64,000 nucleotides of DNA from Ascarosepion bandense (Eukaryota > Mollusca > Cephalopoda > Sepiida > Sepiidae): contig JBBBDQ010000191.1 in NCBI GenBank assembly GCA_037127315.1, forward strand, positions 15,299,001 through 15,363,000, written 5' to 3'. Position 1 is the first letter of the stretch, and each line of letters begins with the position of its first letter. The translations under genes and the position numbers were made by a program. Below are positions 10,600 through 20,345 of the stretch, piece after piece. Below the pieces are notes generated by a model. It had not been told where the DNA came from, did not search any database, and was given only the letters and a program-made list of their open reading frames with translations.

Positions 10600-11935
10600 A
10601 CATATACCAAAAAACTCGACCTCTTCAAATTACAATAGACCATGGTTCAAAGAGGAATGCAAAAAAGCTGTCAGATTATGCAGAGCGACATTTCAACTTA
10701 AATTTAAACACCTATAAAAATAGCAGAGCAAAAAAATCCCGAAAAACCATCAAAGAATATAAAAGAAACAAATGGAAAAATTACGTTGCCAAAATAAATA
10801 ACACAAAAAAAAACGTATGGCAGATGATTCGAAAAATAACTGGCAAAAAAGCAATACCCCTACCAAACATCTTACCCACAATAACCAAAAGATTACTGAC
10901 GAGAAAGATATAGCGAACCATCTTGCCGAAACTTTCTCGCAAAATTCACCCACAGAAAACCAAAGCAAAAATTTTCAAACCATCAAAACAAAACAGAAAA
11001 AGTAAAAATCAAATTCCAAAAGAAAAATACTAAAAGCTACAACCAAATTTTCTCTACTACAGAACTGATTGAATCCCTCGACAAGGCCCACAATACTGCA
11101 GTTGGACCAGACAAAATTCACTATCAATTCCTAAAAGAATTACCCAAACTATCTAGAAATTACCTCCTACAAATCTACCATAGTATGGAAGAGCGGTGAC
11201 ATCCCTAAAATATGGAAAGAAATTACAATTATACCAATACCTAAACCTATGAGAGACAATACAAATGCAAGCAACTTTAGACCCATTACTCTTAGCAGTT
11301 GTGTCTGCAAAACACTAGAGAGAATGATAAATTCCAGATTGATCCGGTATCTAGAAAGTAACAAATTAATAACCGAATATCAATCTGGTTTTAAAAGTCA
11401 AAGAATCCCTATGGATCATCTGATCCGTTTAGAAACATTTATAAGAGAGGCTTTTATTGAAAAAGAGCATATAGTGACAGTTTTCTTTGATCTTGAAAAG
11501 GCATATGACACAACGTGAAAATACGACATACTAAAAGACCTTAAAAACTTGGGCTGGAAGGTCGAATGCCAATATTTATCAAAAGTTTCCTGCAAGATAG
11601 AAGATTCAGAGTTAAAATGGGTGATATTTTTTCTGAAGAAAAGAACAAGAAATGGGTGTACCACAAGGTAATGTATTGCCCGTTACGCTGTTTAATGTCA
11701 AAATAAATGATACTGTAAAAAACATAATTAGCGGATCAAACTGTACTTTGTATGTGGATGACTTCCTGGTCTGTTATAGAGCAAGAAATATGAACCATAT
11801 AGAAAGACAACTCCAGATATGCTTCGATAAGCTCAACAAATGGACCACAGAGAATGGACTAAAATTTTTAACAGAAAAAACAAAATTGTCCACTTCTGCA
11901 ACCAACATAAACTCCACCTTGACCCAGTATTGATG
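10600..11935 (+). pseudogene. LINE reverse transcriptase domain (I/Jockey type), frameshifted
   Basis: Recognisable blocks in order: RPWFKEECKKAVRLCRATF; KVWKSGDIPKIWKE-like region near 11180-11220; NFRPITLSSCVCKTLERMIN (11268); QSGFKSQRIPMDHLIRLE; FFDLEKAYDTT (motif A, FDLEKAYD); GVPQGNVLPVTLFNVKIND (motif B, GVPQG); LYVDDFLV (motif C, normally YADD, here YVDD). A stop follows the motif A segment at 11516 and frames change several times, so the enzyme cannot be made. Confidence 0.85.
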
Positions 11936-12587
11936 ACCACACTGAAATTCCAGTTGTAGAACAATACAATTACTTAGGAGTCATTTTTAACCGCAAACTC
12001 TCCTTTATTCCCCATTCAATAAAGCTTTACAATTACTTAGAACCATAGCATACATTGATTGGGGAGGAAGCAAAGAAACACTATTAAAATTATATCGCTC
12101 TATAATCAGACCAAAACTTGATTACGGCTGCTTTATATATGGAGCAGCCAGAAAAACATATTTGAAAGAACTTGATACTATATACCATCAAGGACTTAGT
12201 CTAGTCCTTGAAGTATATAGCACCTCTTCTGTTAAAAGTTTATAAACGGAAGCAAGTCAACCATCTCTTACACTAAGACGTGAAAAACTTGCTGTCCAAT
12301 ACTACCTAAAACTATCATCATGCCCTCCAAATCCAGCTTAGAGTAATACTTTCCAACCACAATACACAGAACTTTTCCATAAAAAAGAAAAATTCATCAA
12401 ACCTTTCATTTTATGTATTAAAAACATCATAGAAGGAAATCTGATGACTACAACACAAATTCATAAATCAATTATTTCATCTACATTCCCTTGGATCAAA
12501 AACCAACCTAAAATAATCTAATTCAAAACAAACCCTATTGTATACCAGTTTGAAATACTGAATATTAAAAATAACCACTCAGACCAT

Positions 12588-12590
<3 letters not shown>

Positions 12591-12637
<47 letters not shown>
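12591..12637. repeat. (TA)n microsatellite in the LINE RNase H region
   Basis: About 23 TA units occupy the spot where the coding sequence goes from DHL to YTDEAKSENGIGYAAIL. The tract probably expanded from the short TATATA encoding Ile-Tyr just before the catalytic Asp. Confidence 0.85.
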
Positions 12638-12642
<5 letters not shown>

Positions 12643-14066
12643 TGAAGCAAAAAGTGAAAATGGAATAGGATATGCTGCCATACTAAAATGGAATAAGCAA
12701 AAGAAAAGAATTACAAACATAGCTTCAATATATTAGTGTCTAAATAATTGCTATAAATTTATCAATTGACATAATTTTTTTTTGTAATCATATCACCCCA
12801 AGCAAGGCGAAAACGCCACTGATGCGCAGGGGGCTACGTGAGAGTGAAAAGATTGGAAAACCGGAAACCACATCCTAAACAGGAAACAAGGGGTGAACCT
12901 CTTCACCTGTTCAATAGACGTGGGTGGCGTATGAACGGGGCGATAGTTTAGTCTATCTACTCCTATTGAAAAAAATAAAATAAAATAAAAAAAGAATGAA
13001 AAGATTGGAAAAGAGAAAAACCGGAAACCACATCCTAAACAGGAAAAAAGGGATGAGCCTCTTCACCTGTTCAATAGACGTGGGTGGAGTGTGAACCGGG
13101 CCATAGTTTAGTCTATCTACTCCAATTAAAAAAATAAAATAAAATAAAAAAAAGAGTGAAAAGATTAGAAAAGAGAAAAACTGGAAACCACATCCTAAAC
13201 AGGAAACAAGGGATGAGCCTCTTCACCTGTTCAATAGACGTGGGTGGAGTGTGAACCGGGCGATAGTTAAGTTTATCTACTCCAATTGAAAAAAATAAAA
13301 TAAAATAAAAAAAGTCAAAAGATTGAAAAAGAGAGAAAACCGGAAACCACATCCTAAACAGGAAACAAGGGATGAGCCTCTTCACCTGTTCAATAGATGT
13401 GGGTGGAGTATGAACCGAGCGATAGTTAATAATAACCACAGACACACAATAAATTCATAATTTTCACAAACTCTTTATCTGCACTTACTGCATTAAAAAA
13501 TAAAAATGTTAGTTGCCTTTTAACCACACGAGTACTAAACAGAATCTACCACTTGTCTAAAAATAATCTTTTGTTGGATCCCAAGCCATCTTGGGATACC
13601 AGGAAATGACAGGGCGGATTCGAAGGCAAAGAAAGCCTTGAAGGATGCAATAACAAACACAAATGTTCCATACTCTGATTATAAGACGGTTGTAAAGAAA
13701 ATTATCATTAAAAAATGGCTGCATCATTGGGATACATTCATCAATAACAAACTCCAAAACATTAAACCCACTATTGGAGAATGGAACTTAGATTACACAA
13801 ATACAAAAGAACAAGTCATGATGATCCACCTGCACATAGGCTACCCCTATATTACCCACCTTTATTTGCTAGAGGGCACAGAATCCCCAATATGTACTAC
13901 ATGCCAAGAGAAATTTACAGTGAAACATATACTGTTAGAGTTTGTAGATTTTGATCTAGTGCGAACAAAGTATTACCAATTGAATAATTCAAGAAAACTT
14001 TTTACGAATATAAAACCATCCAAGATTGTAAATTTCCTAAAAGTTGGATTGTACTCAAAAATATAA
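12630..14066 (+). pseudogene. LINE RNase H and C-terminal Cys/His domain, split by a repeat block
   Basis: First half: YTDEAKSENGIGYAAIL, with the catalytic Asp of the RNase H TDGSK-type motif (12636-12700). After the insertion, reading resumes as FTNSLSALTALKNKN (13462-13510, DSLSA motif with Asp changed to Asn). WIPSHLGIPGNDRADSKAKKAL (13602-13650) follows, with the His and Asp of the RNase H end. Then comes a tail with MMIHLHIGYPYITHLYLL, CTTCQEKFTVKHILLE and the stop at 14066. Frameshifts are present. Confidence 0.8.
12768..13448 (-). repeat. S2 repeat with four tandem body units, inserted in RNase H
   Basis: Forward strand opens with a T-run, AATCATATCACCCCAAGCAAGGC and CAGGGGGCTACGTG (tail end of S2). 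Four body units follow, starting near 12843, 12993, 13153 and 13312, each about 150-160 bp. Each contains CCGGAAACCACATCCTAAAC, CTCTTCACCTGTTCAATAG, GTGGGTGG and an (AAAATA) run. Imperfect flanking duplications ATAAATTTATCAATT (12753-12767) and ATAAATTCATAATT (13449-13462) mark insertion. Units differ by several bases, so the tandem array is older than the LINE minisatellites. Confidence 0.8.
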
Positions 14067-14510
14067 TAAACTGCATCCGGTAGCAAGGCCTCTGATTGGG
14101 AGGTCGTGAGGAGCATAGAACCACCTCTTAATTGCTGTTGTTCCCAGGTCCACCTTGACCCGGAGTGGTAGCACCTGTTAGAGTCCCAACTATGGGCAAA
14201 TAGTTAACCCCTCCAAACTGGGGTCAAAACACTATGAAAGTATAAAAATAGACTCTTATAGAAAAATATTCATTTTTGAAAGCAAAACTTTTACCAACAA
14301 TACATTTTTGAAGGAAAAACAATTATTGCCATAATACATTTTTTTAATACAAAACTAGAAGACATTATCAGTTTTCTAAAATCAAAAATAATAATAATAA
14401 ATTTATCAAAATGTGACTAAATCAACCTTCTCACTATAACCGAACATTAAAAAAAAATAAACCTTTCCACCTTTTTGGCATTAAATAACACACAGAGGTG
14501 TTGATATGCC
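14067..14510 (+). mobile_element. LINE 3' UTR, source of S4 repeats
   Basis: Directly after the ORF2 stop comes AAACTGCATCCGGTAGCAAGG, CTCTGATTGGGAGG, TGCTGTTGTTCCCAGGTCC, TTAGAGTCCCAACTATGGGC. It ends near 14470-14515 with TTAAATAACACACAGAGG, TTGATATGCCATTAAACAG. The same block appears without the ORF at 3858, 17551, 36115 and 36605, and the final TAAATAACC...GGTTGAT...AAAC motif also ends the 5S- and tRNA-headed SINEs. Confidence 0.7.
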
Positions 14511-14639
14511 ATTAAACAGAACTCAAACTCAAGTACCAAAAATATGAGTGATTAAAAGATGGTTCAAATATATATGTATACATGCACATTTTTTCCCAAA
14601 TTATCGCTATGAATTTACTTTAAAATTTTGTCGGTATTA

Positions 14640-15135
14640 AATGACCCACTGAGGTTGATATGCCATAAAACAAAACAACCAACAATCAACTGCGCCCACA
14701 CATAATAATCAAGAGTTGTGCAGTCTGGAGAATTAGGTAACCAGGTGTAAGGGGTGATGCGGCCGCAGAAATTGTCTGGCAGCCATTACTGTGTTCTCCT
14801 ACTTGTAGAGTATAGGGCAGAGTCCGGATGCCGGATATAAAATTCTTCCAGCAGCCACTCTCTTTACCCAGGTCAGCACTACCGTCTCAGAACAATTGAT
14901 GTAGGCCTTCGTGTTGAATTTGAGGCCCTCACCAACAATTGCAATCACCATTAGACTCATCTAACGCTTTTCGAATCCTCTGCACTGTTCTCAGATTGAC
15001 ACTGAAACACCCTGAAATATTCGTATTGTTGCTTCCAACGCGAATGCCAAACAGTACAGCATGCCGTTTCCAAATTTTTGACGGAGTGAATTGTGTCATG
15101 ATGGTCTTTTCCTCAAAGAGGGTGCCCAACTGCTC
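14640..15135 (-). pseudogene. Mariner-like transposase, internally deleted (N-terminus joined to C-terminal catalytic end)
   Basis: Read on the - strand from 15129: an N-terminal helix-turn-helix piece (SGCFSVNLRTVQRIRKAL). The reading passes almost at once into a late transposase block (GLKFNTKAYINC, VVLTWVKRVAAGR). A frameshifted region follows matching SPDCNPLDYYVWG-type sequence with the last catalytic Asp, near 14740-14690. The middle of the protein, including the first two catalytic Asp, is missing. This is the shape of an internally deleted non-autonomous derivative. The adjoining 14640-14700 carries the TTAAATGACCCACTGAGG tail of S4/SINEs. Confidence 0.6.
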
Positions 15136-15243
15136 CTACTATACTATGCAATCGACAAAATCAAAAACAAGAAACACGCATGCGCGAAACTAAAAAAAAG
15201 TATAGAATGATGACATTTTACCCATCGTATCCTCTGTGTGTGT

Positions 15244-15262
15244 GTGAGAGAGAGAGAGAGAG
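15244..15262. repeat. (GA)n/(GT)n simple repeat
   Basis: Short TG run followed by about nine AG units. The flanking 15263-15720 is AT-rich with no recognised gene or repeat head. Confidence 0.8.
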
Positions 15263-15731
15263 AATTCAGATATAAATTAATAAAATAAATCTGTAAAAGC
15301 CGATATACAAGACTACAAAAATATTTAAGAATTATCTCAAAATCTGTTATTTAAAATTATTTGATAAATTATTTATGTATTTATTTAAGATAAAATAATG
15401 ATTATATTAAAAATAAATAAATATAAACAAATTGGAAAATAAAAACTCAACAACAACATTAACAGCATTTACTCACTTTCATTTATTAGGCATTGAATTA
15501 CGTCACTTCCGATTTTCCATAGTGTACCTTTACTTACACAGCTTTAAGTAATATATTAGAACGTGCTTACATTTTTTAAAAATTTGAAAACTTAAGGACA
15601 TTTTTACTTCTGTTTATAAATACATGTTGCAAACTAAAACCCATACATTTAACATGATGTTCCTCGAGGAAAGGGAGAAAAGAACTGGTAAAGAAAAGTT
15701 TTCCTTTTATCCTTTATATATATATATAAAA

Positions 15732-15811
15732 CCTACTGCTGTCAAGCTGTCAGTCAGGTCTCGATAGAGACATGATCACCTAAGCCTGTATCACTTGTGG
15801 CATTTAACTGA

Positions 15812-15859
<48 letters not shown>

Positions 15860-15995
15860 TCAGTTAATATACAGGCTTAGGCGATCATGTCTCTATCGAG
15901 ACCTGACTGACTGCTTGACAGCAGTAGGTTGCCATTACCTTCTGCAGTAGACTGGTTGCCAACCAAGGTTATAGAACCAAATTTGTCCTGAAATA
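15732..15995 (-). repeat. S1 SINE tail forming an inverted duplication around (AT)n
   Basis: Left arm 15732-15814 and right arm 15857-15928 are inverted copies of the S1 tail end (GTCTCGATAGAGACATGATC, AAGCCTGTAT, AACTGACTG), separated by about 21 AT units. The right arm continues into more S1 sequence (GTAGGTTGCCATTACC, TAGACTGGTTGCCAACCAAGG) up to about 15990. The S1 head is missing. The structure would fold into a hairpin of roughly 70-80 bp. Confidence 0.85.
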
Positions 15996-16284
15996 GAGTA
16001 TTTTATTATTATGTTGTGGATATTGCTAGTGCGGGAATAACTAATTTCTAATGTTTTTTTTATTAAAGATCTTACTCAGTGGGTTGTTAAAATTATTGAT
16101 AGATTTCAGAAAATATTGATCTATATTAATGTTATACAAATGGTAAAAAGTGGGGGTTTAACCATAAAACTTTTCTTTCTCTATTTTTAGATTTATTAAT
16201 TCCAGTTTCACTGGGGGATTTTAAATAGAATAATTCTTGTTTCAACCCAATTTTATTGAGAGCGTTATTATAAATGATATTTTG

Positions 16285-17060
16285 CTATAATTTATTTATC
16301 CTAGTATTGAGAGTAGCGGAAATTTGTTTTACGACTTTGTGGGGAGAGTTAGAATTAACATTAATGTATATTGGTAACTCACTATTTTTATGATATGGCT
16401 TAAAAGCATTATTAGGAAGATTCAAAGTAATATCCAAAAAAATAACTATTTTAAGATTTGAAGATATTTCTAGTTTAAATCCAAGTAATTTAAAAGCCCT
16501 TATTATTTTCTTTTGTATTTTAAAGGATAGAGGACCATTACTATTAAGTATGACAATAATAATAATATCATTTGTATATAGTCCGATTTGTTCGGATTCA
16601 ATAATCCTACTAAGAGTGTTCAAAATATTAATGTCCACTAAATCAGCAAATTTAATGGAGTCAAAAGCACCCTTAGGGACATCCAAATTATCACATTTAT
16701 TTTTTATCCGAGTAGAATTATTATTAGATAATACTGATGTTCTAGATGCTAAAATCACATTATATTCTTTATCGGCAATATCTACAAAGTTATTAGCAAA
16801 ATTCAGACTATTCAACAATTGATCTTGAGAAATAGGCAGGTAGAAATCTATAATATCGACTTGAATGAGAGTAGACTTATCTTTATTTTTAATGTTATTG
16901 AACCATTTAATGGTATCAGAAGAATCTTTCCAGAAATTATTAAAGGATTACCTCTGGATAATGTAAATTAGTTTTTATTATATTTTTGGAAATAAGCCCT
17001 AACTCAAAGAAGGACGTAGACAGGCTTATTGCCCTGAGTGTTATTGTTCCTTCACTCCAT
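16285..17060 (-). pseudogene. Reverse transcriptase of uncertain clade (Penelope-like or related), degraded
   Basis: The - strand frame reads FWKDSSDTIKWFNNIKNKDK and LIQVDIIDFYLPISQDQLL, where the usual form is DIxDFYPSIS (motif A with catalytic Asp). Then DNLDVPKGAFDSIKFADLVD (motif B, with GAFD), IGLYTNDIIII (motif C, normally YRDD, here YTND) and NLKIVIFLDITLNL (FLD motif). It ends with LPIYINVNSNSPHKVVKQI. An open stretch of 177 residues survives (16818-16285), but the YxDD motif has lost its first Asp. The family is widespread in animals; I recall it as Penelope- or DIRS-adjacent and cannot settle which. Confidence 0.6.
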
Positions 17061-17550
17061 TGCTTCTTTAAACTGGATGAAGCTTTATTTTATTTTATTT
17101 TTAAAGCGTGACACACACTTTACGCACATAGTACATACTTGGTTAGGAAGCTTGTCTCGCTAAATCAATTACGATTGAGTAGTGCGCACGATCCTCATTG
17201 AGTGTTCTCTATTTTCGGTCTTGTGACACATCTAAGTTATGCTAAGTAAATCACTATTAGGGTACTAATATAAAGATTGATAAGAAAAGCTAAAAAAATA
17301 AAGTGATACGTTTAGTCATTTTGGTCGTCCATACTTAACTGTCCTGTGTCGTATAATAAGATGCACTAAACAGATTATCATTACATACCAGTAAAGGTAA
17401 AAACATTTCGTAACTAAAAACAAATAGAAAAAAAAAGAAACTAGTTTAGATCAAGTCTTATATGATATTCTCAGGAATGTTCAAGTTTGTTTCGCTGGTA
17501 GCAATTAAAAAATATAATAACAATGAAACGATATAAAATTAAATGTGGTC
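17061..17550 (+). repeat. tRNA-like SINE fragment and AT-rich spacer
   Basis: 17140-17250 contains GGAAGCTTGTCTCGCTAAAT, ACGATTGAGTAGTGCGCACG and ATCCTCATTGAGTG. A similar segment lies at 31800-31915 (ACGACAGAGTAGTGAGTTCG, ATCCTCATTGGGTG), where the B box GAGTTCGATCC is better kept. The rest shows nothing recognisable. Confidence 0.45.
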
Positions 17551-17895
17551 CTGGGTACGACCGTAAACTGCATCCGGCAGCAAGGCCTCTGATTGGGGGG
17601 TTGTGAGGAGCGTGGAACCACGTCTTAATTGCTGTTGTTCCCAGGTTCGCCCTGACCCAGGGTGGTAGCATCTGTTAGGGTCCCAGCTATGGGTAAATAG
17701 TTAACCCCCAAACCGGGGTCAAAATGCAATGAAAGTATTTACCAATAAAACTTTTTTGAATGAAAAATATTACCAACAAAACTTTTTTGAATGAAAAATG
17801 TTACCAACAACTGTGACTTAAAATAAAAATACGTTTCTGGCCTTAAATGACCCTTTATATGTTGATAGGCCGTTAAACAGGAACAAGCAAACAAA
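17551..17895 (+). repeat. S4 repeat, full-length-looking copy
   Basis: Starts GGTCCTGGGTACGACCGTAA, then CTGCATCCGGCAGCAAGGCC, CTCTGATTGGGGGGTTGTG, TAATTGCTGTTGTTCCCAGG, GTGGTAGCATCTGTTAGGG. It ends CTTAAATGACCC...GTTGATAGGCCGTTAAACAGG. The same start (GGTCCTGGGCATGACGGTAA) occurs at 36610, which defines a common 5' end and argues for a discrete short element, not random truncation. Confidence 0.75.
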
Positions 17896-18395
17896 ATTAA
17901 ATATCTTTAAAAATAAATAAATAAATAAATAAAAGCGATACCTACGTTTAAAATGCATGTAAAAAATGAAATATCGTTCTTGAAAAATCTTTTAACTATT
18001 AAATTTAATATTTTTAAAAAGCAAAATATGTTGGTGTATTTCAAATTGAATTTAAATTGATTGAAAACTTTTATGTCCTTATCAGTAAAATCTATAAATT
18101 CGACCATATTGATAAATATGTCAACATTAAAAAATCTCGTTATTAAAAAATCTTTCAAAAAATAAAATTATTTTAGAAAATTTATCTGATTTAAAGTTTA
18201 ATTTATTTAATTTGAAACAACTATAACTTAGTTAATCTTTTGATCTTACATCTTAATAATGACACAAAGATTTATATGATAAATCTTTTATTTTTATTCT
18301 CAGTACCTTGAATAAGTCCTCGCTGTTTTCTAGTACGTGGCATTCCCAGAACTGCGTGTGTGTAGTTTCAGATGGGAACGCATCTATAAGTACTA
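17896..18395. other. AT-rich spacer
   Basis: Contains a short (AAAT)n run near 17910 and no recognised coding frame or repeat head. Confidence 0.4.
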
Positions 18396-19113
18396 CGAGC
18401 AGTATAGCCCGGCGTTGCTCGGCTGTAATGAAAGCTTTAAAACTAATCCATGATCCTGGAGCTCAGACTCTTTGGACGTTGGCACGAAAGACTAAAAAGC
18501 AATAGTTGTTTCCAGTTAAAGCGAAACCGTAGACTGAAAGAAAAATGAATGGATTTAAGTCAAATTTTGATTTCCTCGTATCGATATAAAATAAGTTTTT
18601 TTTCGTCGTAAACTGAATTGTGAAGGCTAAATAGGTTCTCTGGGTAAATGGTATCATGGCTGAGACTAAGAACTACAATTATACCTACTTAGAGCCAAAC
18701 CCGAAGCAAAAACTAAAATAAAAGGGCTGAAAAAATACAGACATACAGGCAGATAAACAGACACACACACAAACATCTTGCCTTTTATATATATATATAT
18801 TATCGATTTTCTGCACTATTGTAAGAACTGCAACCTTGAAACTTCTGAATATCGTTTCTTATGTCTTTGTCTATGAGTGTATCAAATTTGACTAAAATCG
18901 GACTACCCCTTTCTATAACCTGATTTTTTCGATTATCGATTTTCGCTATTTATCGGGTGTACCTCGACACAAAACCTAGCTAAGAACACTCGCAACTGTG
19001 TAAATTTTCAAGAAAATCTGTTCAGCCGTTTCGGAGTCTATAGGTAACGGACACACACACACAGACACACACATACACACACAGACAAAGTTCCATTTAT
19101 AAATAAGTTTAGA
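18396..19113 (-). mobile_element. Helitron-like non-autonomous element
   Basis: On the - strand it starts TCTAAACTTATTTATAAATGG after an A (19114). It ends with a GC-rich GAGCAACGCCGGGCTATA block and CTCG (expected CTAG) before T. Shares both ends and much internal sequence (TTGTAAGAACTGCAACCTTG, AATATCGTTTCTTATGTC) with 38038-38549. An internal CA-rich tract lies at 19050-19085. Confidence 0.6.
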
Positions 19114-19199
19114 TAGATTAGATAAGCCAGCTTGAAATTCAGTGTATGTCATTTCTCCGAGGTGTAAACAACTTTGTTTTTCATATCATTAATCAAGTC

Positions 19200-20345
19200 G
19201 GATTTTGTGCCAAAGCAAGTGTATTTGCAGAGAAATTTACAGTACTACTTTATTCAAAAGAAATCTGCAGCTAAAGCACAGAATTCTTGTTGGGACTTAC
19301 AACATCCATGCTCTGTCGGAAACAACATGCAGTGATTGGTTTAGGCGCTTCAAAAATAATGATTTTGATGTTGAAGGTAACAAATGCTCTGGCGCACCGA
19401 AAAAGTTTGACGACGGAAGCTTGGTGACATTACTTCATGAAGATTCATATCAGGTGCAAGCTTAATTTGCAGAATCATTAAAAGTTGATCACACAACAGT
19501 TTAGAAACGTTTGAAAACATCAGGAAGGATTCAAAAGCAAGGACATTGGGTGCTGTACGATTTGAAGCCGGGAGACTTTGGGCAACGTCTTGTCACGTGT
19601 GAACAGCTGCTTCAAATACAGAAAATGAAATGTTTCTTCCATCGTATCATGGTCAGCGATAAAAAGTGGATACACTACAATAACCCTAAGCGTAGAAGAT
19701 CGTGGAGTAAGCCCGGCCATGCATCAACATCAGCGGCAAAGCTGAATATCCATGGCTCTGCACTTGGTGGAATCAACTGGGTGTAGTCTATTATGAGCAG
19801 ATCAAACTGAAATCATCATGAGAGATTGCCATAGACTACAACTGATGCGTTTGAACCAAGCATTGAAGAAAAAACAGTCACTATACGAGCAGAGATACCA
19901 CAAAGTTGTTTTGCAACGTGACAACGCTAAACCGCATGTCGCTAAAACGAGCGAAAACCTATTTGGAAACGCTTAAATGTGAAGTCTTACCCCACGTTCT
20001 TACCCCACGTTCCGTATTCACCAGACATTGTCCCGTCCGATTATCACTTGTTCCGACCGATGGCACATAGCCTGGCTGAGCAGCACTTTCATTCTTATGA
20101 AGATGCAAAGAAATGGGTTGACTAATGGTTAGCCGAAAAAAAAACGTGTCGTTTTTTCAACGTGAAATTCAAATGCTACCAGAAAGATGGAAAAAAGTAG
20201 TAGCTAACGATGGACAGTATATCAGGGATATGGTTCTTGCTGATTTTTGTAAATATTACATTACTTTTCACGAAATATCAGCGATAACTTATTCAAGGTT
20301 CTTATATATTTTCGGCTTTTTTTATCATGATCCTTCATTTTAGCG
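19200..20345 (+). pseudogene. Mariner transposase, degraded (DD34D type)
   Basis: N-terminal helix-turn-helix region: KHRILVGTYNIHALSETTC, SDWFRRFKNNDFDVEG. The catalytic region shows SDKKWIHYNN (first Asp) and RDNAKPHVAK (second Asp, reading near 19918-19945). YSPDIVPSDYHLFRPM (20010-20060) carries the PSD third Asp, 34 residues after the second in the usual spacing. It ends WLAEKKTCRFF and KCYQKDGKK. Several stops (19465, 19503, 19785) and frameshifts break it. No clear terminal inverted repeats were identified. Confidence 0.75.

Larger units (their letters stand above)
8862..10600 (+). pseudogene. LINE AP-endonuclease domain, with expanded minisatellites
   Basis: Starts with MNIRGARVNHYELFLFKTKY, the usual N-terminal strand of an APE-type endonuclease. 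GGSLVLINNNIPLS, IIMGNFNSHYEIWGS (normally GDFN, so the Asp is changed to Asn), HPATGTYSAIDLT and GSDHFPILLE follow; the last is the conserved SDH catalytic block. The catalytic Glu of the usual LQE is replaced in the frame SLQNN. Two tandem arrays split the domain between the SAIDLT and SDHFPI regions. Confidence 0.75.
7265..14510 (+). mobile_element. I/Jockey-type LINE, near full length but multiply broken
   Basis: In order on the + strand: ORF1 N-terminal part (7400-7572 and 7954-8075), ORF1 zinc knuckles (8075-8590), AP-endonuclease (8862-10440), reverse transcriptase (about 10600-11935), RNase H (12630-12766 and 13449-13640), a C-terminal Cys/His domain to the stop at 14066, and a 3' UTR (14067-14510). 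It is interrupted by a SINE (7586-7940), two minisatellites (9334-10041, 10082-10431), an (AT)n tract (12591-12637) and an S2 repeat block (12768-13448). RNase H plus a gag-like ORF1 with CCHC knuckles places it in the I/Jockey group. No frame is intact, so it is inactive. Confidence 0.85.

Noticed and set aside
13113..13445. 110-residue open frame on the - strand with two near-identical 30-residue halves
   Set aside because: It is a product of the S2 tandem units read in one frame; the repeat explains the internal duplication and no protein family fits.
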